Assembly: GCF_021347895.1 (NCBI RefSeq)
Contig: NC_067121.1
Coordinates: forward strand, 34,893,974-34,957,973
From: Acanthochromis polyacanthus
Taxonomy: Eukaryota; Chordata; Actinopteri; Pomacentridae
Direction: 5' to 3'
Length of the DNA stretch: 64,000 bases
Shown here in pieces: positions 25,365-36,579 of this stretch (positions within the stretch are counted from its first letter, which is position 1; every line of letters begins with the position of its first letter). Below the pieces are notes generated by a model that saw only the letters and a list, made by a program, of their open reading frames with translations, did no database searches and was not told the DNA's origin. The position numbers were made by a program, and so were the translations under genes.

Positions 25365-25480
25365 TTACTACTGACTGTTTCACCGTGATGTGCTGCCACT
25401 CCACAGCTTCCCGGAGCTGCCCAGCGGGTTTCACAGCAGGGGCTACAATACCTGTCCGGCCCCTTTCCTGAGGTCCCTGC
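25365..25480 (+). repeat. Diverged repeat unit, copy B (uninterrupted)
   Basis: Uninterrupted relative of copy A at 24240-24510, about 1 kb downstream in the same orientation. It gives the pre-insertion form of the SINE target. Confidence 0.6.
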
Positions 25481-27440
25481 TATTTATGGATGGCCTATGG
25501 CTCAGTTTACAGGTGTAAAGGTGTTTGGTTTAAATGTACTGTAAAATACTCTAAGAACAATGGGGAGGAGGTAGTTGGTATGTGATGGAGTCATTCTACC
25601 CAAGCTGCCAAAGTGTGCCTCACACCAACATGTAACCAAACCTTCTCCCTGAGCATTTTAGACACCAGAACTGTGCATCTTCACACCTCTCCATAAAATA
25701 GAGGCTTTCTTTCAAACATTAATGATTGTTCTTTGAGGATATTTGCAAGAAACGTGATGGCATTCAGAATAAAAGCAAAGTATAATGGCTTTTATAGTCT
25801 TATAAATAGTGACCAACCAAAAAATAAGTGTCTACGCGTGTGTCAGCACATGCACAGACATGTTTCAATGCGCTTGTGTTCACGTGTTTGTGTGTGTGAA
25901 CCTTCTCCCTGGCTGCACCATCCATCCCTCACCTGTCGCCCTGCCTGTCTCCTGCAGTGGGAGAGGCTTCACACTGTGGAATGCCTGTTGCCATTTAAGC
26001 TCCATTACTACCTGCTGCTGCCCTATTCTGCCTGCCCTCTATTGCCTGGGGTTCATATTGGATAAGAGCCGTAAAGCCCCACGTTTCATGGGGCTGGGTT
26101 GGCTGTAATTGGAGGGAGGCAGGCCCCTCATTCCCGGCACTGCGGGGGTCTACAATCACAGGCTTGCCCTAGCCTTTGGGCCGCCCCACCAGGCGCTAAA
26201 GAGGGTCTAAAGAGGGCACCGCAGGGGACGATATCAAACACCACCAGAGTCCCAGGATAACAGCAAATAACACTGCAGGACGGGGGACACACACACCGGC
26301 AGAACACACATACAACCAGCGTGTCTGTCTGTCAGGGCTCGAGGTTTTATTGCAGCAGATAAAAGTATTGTGCTCAGTAAAGCAGCATGAAAAAGGAAAG
26401 GGGGTGATTTGGAAATTAAAGGGGGGAGTTGTTTGTGCTGTTGAATTATGACTTCACAAAGAAAGACGAGCCGAAAAGTTCACACAGAATTAGCTCATTC
26501 GTTGTTCACCTGAAGGCAAATTTACCAATTAAGTAAAGATTTATTCATATGGCATATTTTTAAAAGCACAGCTACAAACTGCTTCACACGTATAAAAATC
26601 ATGCAAATAAAGTAAGAACAACTCTCACAACTCAAACACAGTGCAGAGACAGACAGATTCACCAGTTACGGGTTTTCAGGAGCCACCTAAAGCAGTCCAA
26701 AGATTCTTCAAATCAGATAGATTGGGGAACGTAACTGCAGAAGGTTAACAACTACAAAGGCACAATTAGTTTTTTCTTTTGAGCTAGAGCAAATGATGGA
26801 TAAAAGGCTGAGGACTGGAGTGACCCAGACATGGAATGACGAACAAGGAAATCAGAAATACATCTGGTGGTAAAGGTCATTTACTGCCTTAAATGTACTC
26901 AGCATTAGCTTTCTACAGGGATACAAAAACTATAGCAATGTGGGAATAATGACTAGCAGTATTTAGTAACTTAGCAACAGCATTTGGAACCAAATTTGAT
27001 AGATTTATTGTAACTCAAGAGGGAATTACACTGCTGCAAATGCGAAAAAATGAAGAAAATAAGAGTTAGAGATCCATAGAAGACAAGATACATCTGATCC
27101 AATTTAAAAAAAAAAAGTTTAATCAGACATAGACAGTTGCTTACCATTTAGGGGAAACCCATTTATTTCCCTTCTTGCTGAGCGACAGTACATAGCCTGT
27201 CAGTTTAGCTTCGTATGCAGACTGGAAATGGGGAAACAGGTAGCCTATGTGCAAAATTAAAAAAAAAAATCCACTTAACAGCGCCTGTAAAGCTCAGAAA
27301 CAAGTGTGCTACCTCTGGCTGGCTTGCTTTTAAGAATCTGCATGAGTATGATTTAGATCGACGTGAAGATATTCAGTATTCTCATTTTTACTTAAATTGT
27401 TGAACTACCTCTTTAAATAATGTGTATTAAACCACAACTG
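25481..27440. other. Intergenic sequence with a GC-rich island
   Basis: About 25900-26260 is clearly richer in GC than its surroundings, lacks repeat hallmarks and has no supported reading frame. It is a candidate conserved or regulatory element, by composition only. The remainder is AT-rich and unremarkable. Confidence 0.35.
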
Positions 27441-27461
27441 AGCAAACCGGATGAGATCCTG

Positions 27462-27482
27462 CACACACACACACACACACAC
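27462..27482. repeat. (CA)n microsatellite
   Basis: A 21-bp uninterrupted CA run. Confidence 0.95.
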
Positions 27483-27863
27483 CTGTATGGCCTGACACAC
27501 AGTAATATAGCTTATGCCCAAACTTGTCCCTCCACATTCAGCCCGAAATGGCCTTTCTTATTTACACACCCAACGATAACAAAGATTCAGGATGTGTCAG
27601 GCAGCTTGTCATTGGCGAGAAAGACGGTGCAAAATCAACAACGGTTGCTGCCGCTAATCTTTCACGTGGGGATCACCGTGTTTAAAGAAGCACTAAAGTA
27701 ACAGTGAGTGAGACACAATGTACAGTAAGTAGTGTCAATATGAGAGGGCAGGGTGATCTCCGTGTACATAGCAAAGCCTATCTACTGTATGTGTGTGACA
27801 CAGAATCCATGTACGTTGTGTTTATTTACATTTTATGTGAGTGTGTGCATAAATTTGAGGTAA

Positions 27864-27866
<3 letters not shown>

Positions 27867-27899
<33 letters not shown>
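27867..27899. repeat. (TG)n microsatellite in TG-rich DNA
   Basis: A 33-bp TG run. TG-rich sequence continues to about 28160 with many GTGTGTG words. Confidence 0.95.
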
Positions 27900-27901
<2 letters not shown>

Positions 27902-28175
27902 CATTCAGCTTAATGTGTGTAACTGCACGTGAGTGGATTTGTGTGTTTTTCCTGCTTGTGAGTCAGTGTCTGGGTACAGGTCTGTGTGTGTTTTCTACAT
28001 CTCAGTGTGTGAAAATCTACAGTATGTTGAAATTTAAGGACAGAGTTTTATGTTAGTGTGTGTATGCATGCAAATGAGCTTAGATGTGTACATACAAGTG
28101 GGCTTGTGTGTCCTGTAAGTTGTACACATGTCTGTGTGTGCGTGTGTGTGTTAAGGTGTGGATGGATGTTAATCT

Positions 28176-28400
28176 TTATAGAAGCCGCAGCATGACAGCA
28201 CAAAGCTCGGTGCAGGTGTCCAGCAGATCATGTTGATTTAGCGCCAACAGCTTGAAGAAAATCCCTGTGTCGGTTTTCTGTGCTGTCACGAACAAACATG
28301 TGGGTTGAGTCGGGGGCACAGCAGGGACAAAACACTGCAACGCTTCAATCACGGGAGCTGGAGCCGAGCCCTCGTTATGGCTGCCATCCACCTGGCTGAC
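28176..28400 (-). CDS. Candidate C-terminal exon, unidentified protein
   Basis: On the minus strand, TACACACAG|GTCAGCCAG (boundary at 28400/28401) could be a splice acceptor. From there a frame in phase 0 runs 74 codons to TAA at 28176. It starts VSQVDGSHNEGSAPAP and ends LDTCTELCAVMLRLL, with CLFVTAQKTDTGIFFKLLAL in between. Third codon positions are GC-rich against an AT-rich background, the composition is protein-like, and no repeat family was recognised. There is no ATG, so it would be a terminal exon. A TGA lies in frame shortly upstream of the acceptor, as expected of an intron. I do not recognise the protein and found no matching upstream exons. It could be an isolated exon, a decayed gene or chance. 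Confidence 0.35.
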   Translation of the reverse strand, partial: VSQVDGSHNEGSAPAPVIEALQCFVPAVPPTQPTCLFVTAQKTDTGIFFKLLALNQHDLLDTCTELCAVMLRLL

Positions 28401-28692
28401 CTGTGTGTAAGATGTTCAAGAAGTGCTACAGGGCAGCTAACCCTGACCTCTGACCTCCCTGTGGCTGAGAAATGGAAAATTCCCCTGCAGGGATTATTCA
28501 CTGGCTCCATTATTACTCCCAGCTGCTGAGTTACTATTCTGAAGCTACTTCAGTGTATTAGGTGAAGTGAGATATACAGTACAACATATATGGTAACATG
28601 GGACTAAAGAAACTATTGAAATGTGCTACTTATTGAAGATCACCATGATATTTTGCTTTTTCTATATTTTAACACAGATGTCAAATGTTATA

Positions 28693-29648
28693 CACTGCCT
28701 GTCCCCCAAAAAAAGTCGTACATTTTAGTATTTCATTGGACCACCTTTAGCTTTGAGTATGGCACACATTCACTGTGGCATCATTTCAATAAGCTTCTGC
28801 AATCTCACAGCATTTATTTCTGACCAGATTTAAATTATTTTTCTGCCCAGATCTTCCACTGATTGAGAGTCGGACCGCTGTGCAAAGTCTTCCCCAGCAC
28901 ATCCCAAAGATTCTCAATGGGGCTGAAGTCTGGACTCTGTGGAGGCCGATCCACACATGAAAATGACGTCTCACGCTCCCTGATCCACTCATTCTCAATG
29001 TGAGCCCCATGAATCCTGACGTCGTCATCTTGGAACATGTCCATACCATCACGGAGGAAGAACTCCATTGATGTGAAGACCTGGTCATTCAGTGTACTCA
29101 GGTAGTCAGCTGACCTCATTCAACATAATGTTGCTGAACCTGACCATCTCCAGATCATAACCCTAACCCCCACAGGCTGGTAGGCACTAGGCATGATGAA
29201 TGCGACACTTCATCCCCCTCTCTTCTTAACCTGATGCCCCATCACTTTGGCACAGGGTAAATCTGGACTCATCAGACCACATGACTGACCACATTTTTTC
29301 TTGGAAGATGATGGTTCACTACGATCCTTCCAGGTTTTAATAACGCATTGGACGGTTCTTAACCTGATTTTAGTAGTTTCAGAAATCTCCTTGATTGTTT
29401 TCTTTGCTTGATGCAGACCAATAATTTGACCCTTCTGAAACAGATTAACGTCCTTTCCATGACCACAGGATATGTCTTCTGACATGGTTGTTTAAGAAAT
29501 GAGAAGCTCCTCACTGCATCAGCTATAGGGTTAAAGAAGTTGTTGCAGCTGAAACATATTCATCACTGCAGTAATTATCCAAAGGAAGGTTCTTAGCTGT
29601 TTGTTTAGTTTAGTCCAGGTGGTGACTTTTTTTAATGGGCAGGCAGTG
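28693..29648 (-). mobile_element. Internally deleted Tc1-like transposon, second family
   Basis: A 956-bp element flanked by TA (28691-28692 and 29649-29650). Inverted ends begin CACTGCCTGTCC on the left and, reversed, CACTGCCTGCCC on the right, and match for about 25 bp including an A-rich stretch. The ends and transposase differ from the element at 15460-17094, so this is another Tc1 family with short TIRs. The gene inside is broken, so the copy is dead. Confidence 0.85.
28835..29485 (-). pseudogene. Broken Tc1 transposase
   Basis: The ATG at 29485 opens an N-terminal helix-turn-helix part (LFQKGQIIGLHQAKKTIKEI, then TVQCVIKTWKDRSE). After about 70 residues the sequence jumps, in a shifted frame, to the first catalytic box (WSDESRFTLCQSDG). 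The rest of the DNA-binding domain and its linker are therefore deleted. A further frame (29119-28835) carries the second Asp region (MFQDDDVRIHGAHI) and the third box (SPIENLWDVLGKTLHSG). All three catalytic regions can be seen, but in separate frames, so no protein can be made. Confidence 0.85.
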
Positions 29649-29789
29649 TACATTTCACAACAGAAAATGTGATATTGTGATGATGTAAAGTACATTGACT
29701 CAGTTACTTTTTAAAATTTTGAATCTCTTTTGCTTTGTTCCAGGAAATTCACCGCAATATAGAAATTTCTCCACTAGATGCTACACATA

Positions 29790-30120
29790 GGCTGCACAGT
29801 GAAGTAGTGGTTAGCACTTTCACCTTGCAGCAAGAAGATCCCCGGTTCAAATCCCGGCCTGGGTTCTTTCTGCATGGAGTTTGTATGTTCTCCCTGTGCA
29901 TGTGTGTGTTTTCTCCGGGCACTCCGGCTTCCTCCCACAGTCCAAAAATATGCTGAGGTGAATGTGAGTGTGATTGTTTGTCTGTATATGTAGCCCTGTG
30001 ACAGACTGGCGACCTGTCCAGGGTGTCCCCTGCTTTCGCCCCAGTCAGCTGGGATAGGCTCCAGCACCCCCCACGACCCTAGTGAGGATAAAGCGGTGTA
30101 TAGAGGATGGATCGATGGAT
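29790..30120 (+). mobile_element. Near-complete tRNA-derived SINE
   Basis: The head has box A-like GTGGTTAGCACTTTC and box B-like CCGGTTCAAATCC with tRNA-like spacing. The body contains CATGGAGTTTGTATGTTCTC and CGACCTGTCCAGGGTGTCCC. The tail reads CAGCTGGGATAGGCTCCAGC, GATAAAGCGG and ends in ATGGAT words, as in SINEs using the 3' end of an RTE/L2-type LINE. Partial copies lie at 24269, 36504, 43433 and 47704. Confidence 0.85.
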
Positions 30121-31110
30121 ACTACACACACACTGACACATCAGGAGATTTACTTCAACAGTATAATATAGATTGTTTTGTAAGACTCTGGAAGTGACAA
30201 TCATACATAATGTGTACTTTTCCTGGAGTACACTTTGATGCATTTTGAATTATACAGTATTGTATAAAATCGGTACTATATGACTTTCTCCAAGATAGCA
30301 CGTTGAAACACTAGGACTGAATGTGAGGAGCGTGTTTTGTACATGAAAAAACTTTCAGTGCAGGACACTGAGGAAGGTGCCTCCCAGTTGCTGGAAGGTC
30401 TTAGTCAAGCGATGATCTAAAGTTTGACTTTGGCGTGGTTCTTTGAATTTCCTGAGTTTTCAGCTCTTGGCTGAACCTAAAAGATCGTGTCAGCGTTATA
30501 ACGTGTTCCTCTCCCTACTGTCCCTGAGACCGATGCCTTCACCCTTCCTGCTTTTTGTCATTGTTGCTGTCAGTTTGAACTCACTGCACCTAGTAGATGT
30601 CACTTAATAGAGCGTCATTTACACCATTAAGAAAGAAAGGAACATTTTATCCTGAGTAAATAATGGCTCACCTTAAAGTCCTCTCTACCCTTACTTGGGT
30701 TACCATTGCAATAGTGGTTGAGGCTTTTGTTATTGCACTGTACTTATTTTATAATGCTACCACTTAAAATTATCAAAAAAGGCCCCTTGATGTTAGAGGT
30801 AGACACAGAAAGCCTCTTAATATTATTATATCTAGCAGGACTCTATTGATTGTGTTGACAGAAATGACAATCTCACTAGCAGCCGTGGTTGGCTGTTTAG
30901 GCTAGCTTTAGCTCCATGAGTTGGTTAAAAACGCTGTCTCTGGCTGACTTTTATTGTTCCCAAGTTAAATAAAACAAACATGCAGGTCTGCTGTATTGCA
31001 TGATCCCAATCTTGGCAAAACTTTGGGCATAAAGGTTGCTGTTCGGAGGTAGTTGTTTCCTGTAGTGAAGGGAATTTTGAAAATGTAGATAGTTGAGCGG
31101 AAGGAGAATC
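30121..31110. other. Intergenic sequence, nothing recognised
   Basis: No convincing exon, repeat hallmark or tandem array was seen. Confidence 0.45.
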
Positions 31111-31119
31111 CTGCGTAAA

Positions 31120-31560
31120 ATGTGCTGCACAGCTTAAACCAGAAGTCTACATCTGGTAGGTCTGACTTATCGTCCAAATACAGAGGTGTTCTGAAAGGAC
31201 TGTGCAGATGGTCACCAAAGACTGTAGAACGTTCTGCCAAGGGGGCAAACTCAGTGTCTTCTTTTAAATCTCTTCTTCAGCTTCTCTTTTATCATATTGC
31301 TGTTTTTTTAATGTACAGTATTGTCTGTTCTCACTGTATGTTTCTCAGGTACGTCTGGCTCTGATATGTGGTTTTCTTGCTCCAGTAATTATGTTTTCTC
31401 ACTTCTTGTCTGTTTGTTTCTGCTATCCTGTTCATTCTCTCCTTTTTCCCCTCACCACAGCCAGTGGAGGCAGACATCTGTCTCCCCTGTATCTGCTTCT
31501 GCTGGAGTTCTGCTGTAACAAGGAAGTCATTCCCCTCACCGTTGCAAATAAAATACAATT
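31120..31560 (+). repeat. Possible LINE 3' end
   Basis: A short plus-strand frame ends with a GANSVSSFKSLLQLLF-like word, resembling the SFKSLLKTHLF-type C-terminus of fish non-LTR polymerases. It is followed by CTGCTGTAACAAGGAAGTCA and TGCAAATAAAATAC, a usual LINE tail form. Divergence is high. Confidence 0.35.
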
Positions 31561-31651
31561 ATAACAATAAAATAAAAATTAAAAAATGTAAAATCTTTTC
31601 TAAGTTAGCCAGTCTATCCCCGATAGCAATACTGGAGGGTTTAAGACACAA

Positions 31652-31689
31652 TACACACACATACACACACACATACACACACACACACA
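31652..31689. repeat. Imperfect (CA)n microsatellite
   Basis: CA repeats interrupted by AT, 38 bp. Confidence 0.9.
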
Positions 31690-31699
31690 ACTAATTAGT

Positions 31700-34355
31700 C
31701 CACATTAGTTCAGTTATTTTCCATAACTAAAATCACTGTCGGGTCTCAGCCTTAATCTGTGTTATTATCAAGGAAAGTATATAATTTATGTTGAGTTTAA
31801 TCCCTAATATGTGCATTACTCAGCTATAATCCCCGTTTAAATGAAACTACAGGGTGGTAACTGTAATGTTTAGTCTTGTTAGGTTGCTTTGGTAATACCA
31901 ATCATAATCCTTGTTAATGGAAGGGACTTTGGCATCTCGGCTGTTGTTGTAGATGCACTTAATGAAAACGCTGTTGACTTGTCTTGACTTGATTTAACTG
32001 TTTTATCATGCTTATGTTGCACTTATCGGTTGATTTCGTTGTCAATATTCATCCAGTTTGCATCCATGCAACTTGAATACAGAGGAATTCTCTTGTTGCA
32101 ATGAAAATATACACAGCGGACGAGCTAATGGAGACAAAATGAGCCACTTTATATCACTACACCTCTTTTTGTCTGTATTCCAATGAAAAGCAAGCGATCC
32201 TTAATTCCCTTTCCCATCCAGAGACATCAGGAAAGAACAAAATCACTGAACACATGAAGATGTCAAGAAGGGGAACGCAGGCATACCCGGAGGAGATCAT
32301 CCTCTGGGCTCTGACTGCCTGAACAGAATAAAATCAGGTCTGAGCCTGTGACTGCTTGCCTCCTTTTAATACTGAACTGTTGAGCTGGCTACAGCTTGAA
32401 TGCCGCGTCAAACTCAGAATCAGATGTCACATTCTGGATTTCCAAAAGGCCTTTTTTTATTTATTCCCATTGAGTAACTGATGGCTCAGTCACAGTCGTA
32501 TCACATATCAGTCAGACTTTTGATGTAATAACCCTGCTTCTCTGGCTTTCCTGCATTTTTCTCTTCACCCACACATCATGCATGATGCAACTGCAAATAA
32601 TAATGAATTCTATGATTAATGTTTATTGGACGTTCTCATGCAAGAGGCAAGAGAATGCGGTGTGTGAAAGCTATGCAATAAGGGCTGGCCTTTGCTCTCA
32701 ATGATCTCATCCGAAAATGACAACAACAGTTGCCTAAACTATTATTGAATTTTGCCTTTTGCTGCATGACTTAACCGTTTGGGGAAAACGTCAGAGATTC
32801 GTGTCACTTTCAGGGCAGTTGCTGACACCTCTCTTTCCTAAATGCGATTCCTTTAATTACGTAGCGCAATGTTTCATTCAAATTGCATTCAAGTTCTTTC
32901 ACTTCTCACTCTCTAAATGTCACCACAGACACCAAAGAAGAGCCTTTAAGCAGCTACCAGGTAAGTAAACACCATTTACTCTAAGCTATAATTAGTCTGG
33001 CATTTCAGTTTTAAAAGCTCTTTATGTCAAATGGTCCCAGTCAATTAAAATTCCTGCTCCTCAGAGCACTAATTCTCACATAAATTAGTCAAAATTGAAT
33101 GAATTTACCTTAAAGCCAATTTGAATAAGGCTGCTAGTTTAACACTACATACACATTTGCTGAAATTGCACAAACATCTTTTGAATTTCTAACCCAAGGA
33201 ACATTGCTATGAAGCACAATTATGAGACTGGCTGGAGTCTAACCGACACCTATCTCCTTCTGTGCCAACTGGGATTCCTTCACCTGACGCTCCCATTGGC
33301 ATTCACACTTTAGTACACACACATGAAAGCGTTCCCAGTTCACACTGACTACTTGATCGTGTTCCAGAGCAACAGACATGACAGTGTTTAGTTCAAGAGA
33401 ATCGGCATTGCTGTCTTCGCTAACACCTCGCTGGTATTTGGCTCTAGGGGAAATGAATTGTCAAACTGACATTCTGATGTACCATTAACGAGCTGAGAAG
33501 GAAAACAAAGATGAGCCATCCAGGCGGGCAAAAGGAGAAATCTTTCTCTCAAAATTTCGCCATTTTCAATGTTTTTGGTCTTTTTCTTAAATGAAGATGA
33601 ACAAATGTGAAGACAGCTGCCCTCAGCTGGCTTCACATAAATCAAGTAGAACTGAAATCTGTGGTCTCAAGTGTTTTACTGATAAAATTCTGCAGAAACA
33701 GAAATTCTGACAGCAGTCCAAGAACAACACTTCGATGTGAGCGTTCAGTAATCTAGCCACAGGGGAAAGTGAAGTTTACCACCGCAGATTGTAGTGTCAC
33801 CATGTGGGGAAATAAGCTGCACAACAGAGTCACTGATCAAAGATTAAATCTTTTTAGCCACTCTTAAACATATTTCACATGATACACTGAAAATCACAAG
33901 TTATACTCACAGACTGACTTAAATCTGCACATTTTCTAACAGCCAGCAGGGGGCGACTCCTCTGGTTGCAAAAAGAGGTTTGCTGATATAAAAGTCAATG
34001 AGTAAATGTAACACAGAATTACAGAGACCACTGTTTGCGTTACAGACTTTGGTTTAATATTATTCCTGTCACAACCTGGCTCATAAGGCCACAACAAAAC
34101 AGCAGTCAAACAAAGTAACTTATTAAACAAACTGAGATGGCTTAAATAAATAACAAAACTCATAAAATGTAACAATCAGTGAACACAGCAGTGTGGGATG
34201 TGCATGAGAACTGAAGAGGAAGTAACTAATGAGCAGAGAGAGTGCCAAAGCTTTATAGACGAGGAACACCACTCTCCATTTGGTACCAATGGTCACCCAA
34301 AACACTACAAACCTGACAAACCTACCTCACCAAATCAAACAACTCACTTCTAGTC
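31700..34355. other. Unique sequence, candidate conserved non-coding region
   Basis: About 32560-33180 is free of repeat hallmarks and rich in TAAT/ATTA and ATGCAAAT-like words, as in developmental enhancers. This is inference from motif content only. A possible 32-bp exon lies inside and is listed separately. The remainder has no recognised feature. Confidence 0.35.
32929..32960 (+). other. Candidate 32-nt internal exon by splice signals
   Basis: A pyrimidine-rich tract (TTCTTTCACTTCTCACTCTC) precedes CACCACAG, and 32 bases later CTACCAG|GTAAGT forms a perfect 5' splice site. It could be a microexon or part of a non-coding transcript. The coding sense is unknown. Confidence 0.2.
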
Positions 34356-34359
34356 TTAA

Positions 34360-34918
34360 TAGCCGGGTTTCAATTACCCTTAGATATGCGCAAAATGTAA
34401 ATAGCGCAATAAAAAACTGGTAACGGAAACACCTGAATTTCGAAAAAGGACTAAAATATCGCTAAAAAGTTTTTACGCTCTCATGAGGCGAGTTTTCAGA
34501 CGTTTCGATATTGAAAAATATCGCAAAAGCGCGATGGAAACACTTTTTCCGCAATTATACGTCACCGGACGTGACGTACCTGGTCACATGACCAGTTCTC
34601 TCGGAGTAAACATGGCGCGGTACGTGTGGACAGAAGAGGAGACCGAGACTTTTCTTGCCATTATTCTTGAGAAAAACATCACTGCCATACTGGACAGCAA
34701 ACAGCAGAGGAATGCAGAGTGTTAGAAGGAGATAGAAACAGGTTTTGGGTATCCATCTTCCTGCAGTGAAATCTCACGGGATGATATTTTACGAGAGTTA
34801 CGATGCTTCTGCCCAGAACAACCTTCAATGGAAACACGTTCAAAGCGCATATATACTTTGTCGAAATTTTAGAAATATCGCTTTTATTTTGCGAAAAACT
34901 GTAATGGAAACCCAGCTA
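34360..34918 (+). mobile_element. Non-autonomous TIR element with a SANT/Myb-like exon remnant
   Basis: The ends read TAGCCGGGTTTCAATTAC and, reversed, TAGCTGGGTTTCCATTAC, and similarity continues for about 45 bp into CGCAAAATG/CGCAAAATA. The only flanking identity is TA. Inside, the interval is rich in CGC/GCG and TATCGC words, unlike its surroundings. The internal frame encodes a DNA-binding-like domain typical of accessory proteins of PIF/Harbinger transposons, but the TA flanks do not fit their 3-bp target, so the superfamily is uncertain. Confidence 0.55.
34612..34840 (+). pseudogene. SANT/Myb-like DNA-binding domain fragment, interrupted
   Basis: From ATG 34612 the frame reads MARYVWTEEETETFLAIIL, then an LDSKQQRNAEC-type word and a TAG. 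In the same frame after the stop it continues KEIETGFGYPSSCS. A tryptophan followed by EEE and a downstream QRN...GYP block are usual for the trihelix/Myb-like domain of Harbinger-associated proteins and many fish transposon proteins. The domain is interrupted by the stop and has no downstream partner, so it is a remnant. Confidence 0.5.
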
Positions 34919-35029
34919 CTGTGACTTGTGGTGGGTTTCTATGCAACTGTAACCCAGTAGTATCCACCAGCCTGCTTGGGAGAAATAGTAGTATGGTGCA
35001 ACTCCCATTTCCGGAAATACGGCTGAATA

Positions 35030-35640
35030 GTTAATAATAACAACATATTTTATTTGTAAGCACCTTTCTGGACAACCAAGGTCGCTTTACAGTAAAAACA
35101 AACACAACAAAACGGATAAAAACCATACAAAAAGATTAAAACCACACACAAAGAAAGAGGCAGCTAGAGAGACTAAATATTCTTGAACAGATGAGTTTTG
35201 AGCTTGGATTTGAAAAGAGGCAGAGTCAATATTTTGAATGTCCAGTGGGAGTGAGTTCCAGAGTTTGGAGTGGTACTGAGGGTGAGGAGGGCGCTGTGAG
35301 GTGGATGGAGGAAGAGGATCTGAGAGCGGGTGGAGGAAGCGGTGTGAAGAAGATCGGACAGATAGGGAGGGATGACGTTGTGGGTGGCCTTGAATGTATA
35401 CAGAAGGATTTTAAATTCTGTTCTGGATTCGACAGGGAGCCAGTGGAGCTGCTGTAGGACGGGGGTGATGTGCTGAAATGAAGGAGTTTTGGAGAAGATG
35501 CAAGCAGCAGAATTCTGGACCAGTTGAATCTTATGGAGGGATTTGTGAATGTTACCAAAGAGGAGTATCAATGTAGGAAGTGACGAGGCTGTGGACCAGG
35601 ATAGAGGTAGTGGGGGGGGGATTGAGGGGCGGAGACGAGT
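35030..35640 (-). mobile_element. LINE (Rex1/L2-like) 3' fragment
   Basis: The minus-strand frame 35571-35173 encodes the C-terminal part of a non-LTR reverse transcriptase protein: LVQNSAACIFSKTPSFQHIT, then PVLQQLHWLPVESRTEFKIL, then a PPYLSDLLH box and a final FKSKLKTHLFKNI. Upstream in another frame an LVHSLVTSYID-type word continues the protein, so there is at least one frameshift. Downstream the 3' UTR (TTGTAAGCACCTTTCTGGAC in plus sense) follows. The RT catalytic core is missing. This is a 5'-truncated, inactive copy. Confidence 0.8.
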
Positions 35641-35759
35641 GATGTTTCAGAGATGTAAATATGCAGATACTTTAAGCTATTTTTTAAAAATTTCATATTT
35701 ATTACCAAACACACTAATTCATTGTCACGTCTTTCAATAATTTTTAGTGAGTTTTAATA

Positions 35760-36500
35760 AGAATATTGACTGTAAATAAAAATATTTCAGGTAATAAAAC
35801 TGTGGTTTGCCAGCAGTATTCGGTCCTCAGGTATCTGCCTGGGGCTGAATAAACAGCAAACTTGGGCATGAGCGCAAGATTTCAATCACTACAGACATCA
35901 TGATATGACTTTCAGAAAAAAGAAAAGAAAGAGTGCATTAAGGTGGATATGATGACGGGACAGATACTGGCCATCAGCCAATGTGAGGCAGTGAATTATA
36001 GCTGTAAGAAACAGATTCTTATCTGCTTCACATCCTTTCCCCAGCTGTAAACACCAACATATTTCCAAAACGACATGTGGATGCCACTTGGAGAAGTCAC
36101 AACCTTTAAGCTTGATGGCAGAAATTCTGATCCATGTGTATAAACATTTGCAAGATGGCACCAAATTGCACAATGATGCTTTTCTCAAGTTTTTTTTTCC
36201 CACTTTAGATCAAACGAATGGTTATACATACAGAATGCGACACATTTAGGTTTCTAGTCTTACAGTGTTTCTGTTTGTGAGAGATTTGAAATCTTTACCG
36301 TTTACATCTGTCATTAATTAACATTTTACTAAACCATAAGACGTTAGCTCATGATTCCTTCCCAAATCCTCAGAGCTCAGAGGCCCTGGCCTACAGAGAC
36401 AGCAGAGACTTGAGATTGAGAGGAGTCAAGTTGAATTTAATCTGAAGCATGAATGATGATGTTCTTCGTCGTCTTTCACATTTACGTCAGATTGTTTGAT
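35760..36500. other. Intergenic sequence, nothing recognised
   Basis: A minus-strand frame of 101 codons (35898-36203) has no domain signature. No repeats were resolved. Confidence 0.45.
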
Positions 36501-36503
36501 ACA

Positions 36504-36575
36504 GGGGATAGGCTCCAGCACCCCCCGCGACCATAGTGAGGATAAAGCGGCGTATAGAGAATGGATGGACGGATG
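36504..36575 (+). repeat. SINE 3' tail fragment
   Basis: GGGATAGGCTCCAGCACCCC, GATAAAGCGGCGTATAGAGA and ATGGATGGACGGATG match the end of the SINE at 29790-30120. Confidence 0.8.
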
Positions 36576-36579
36576 TTTG

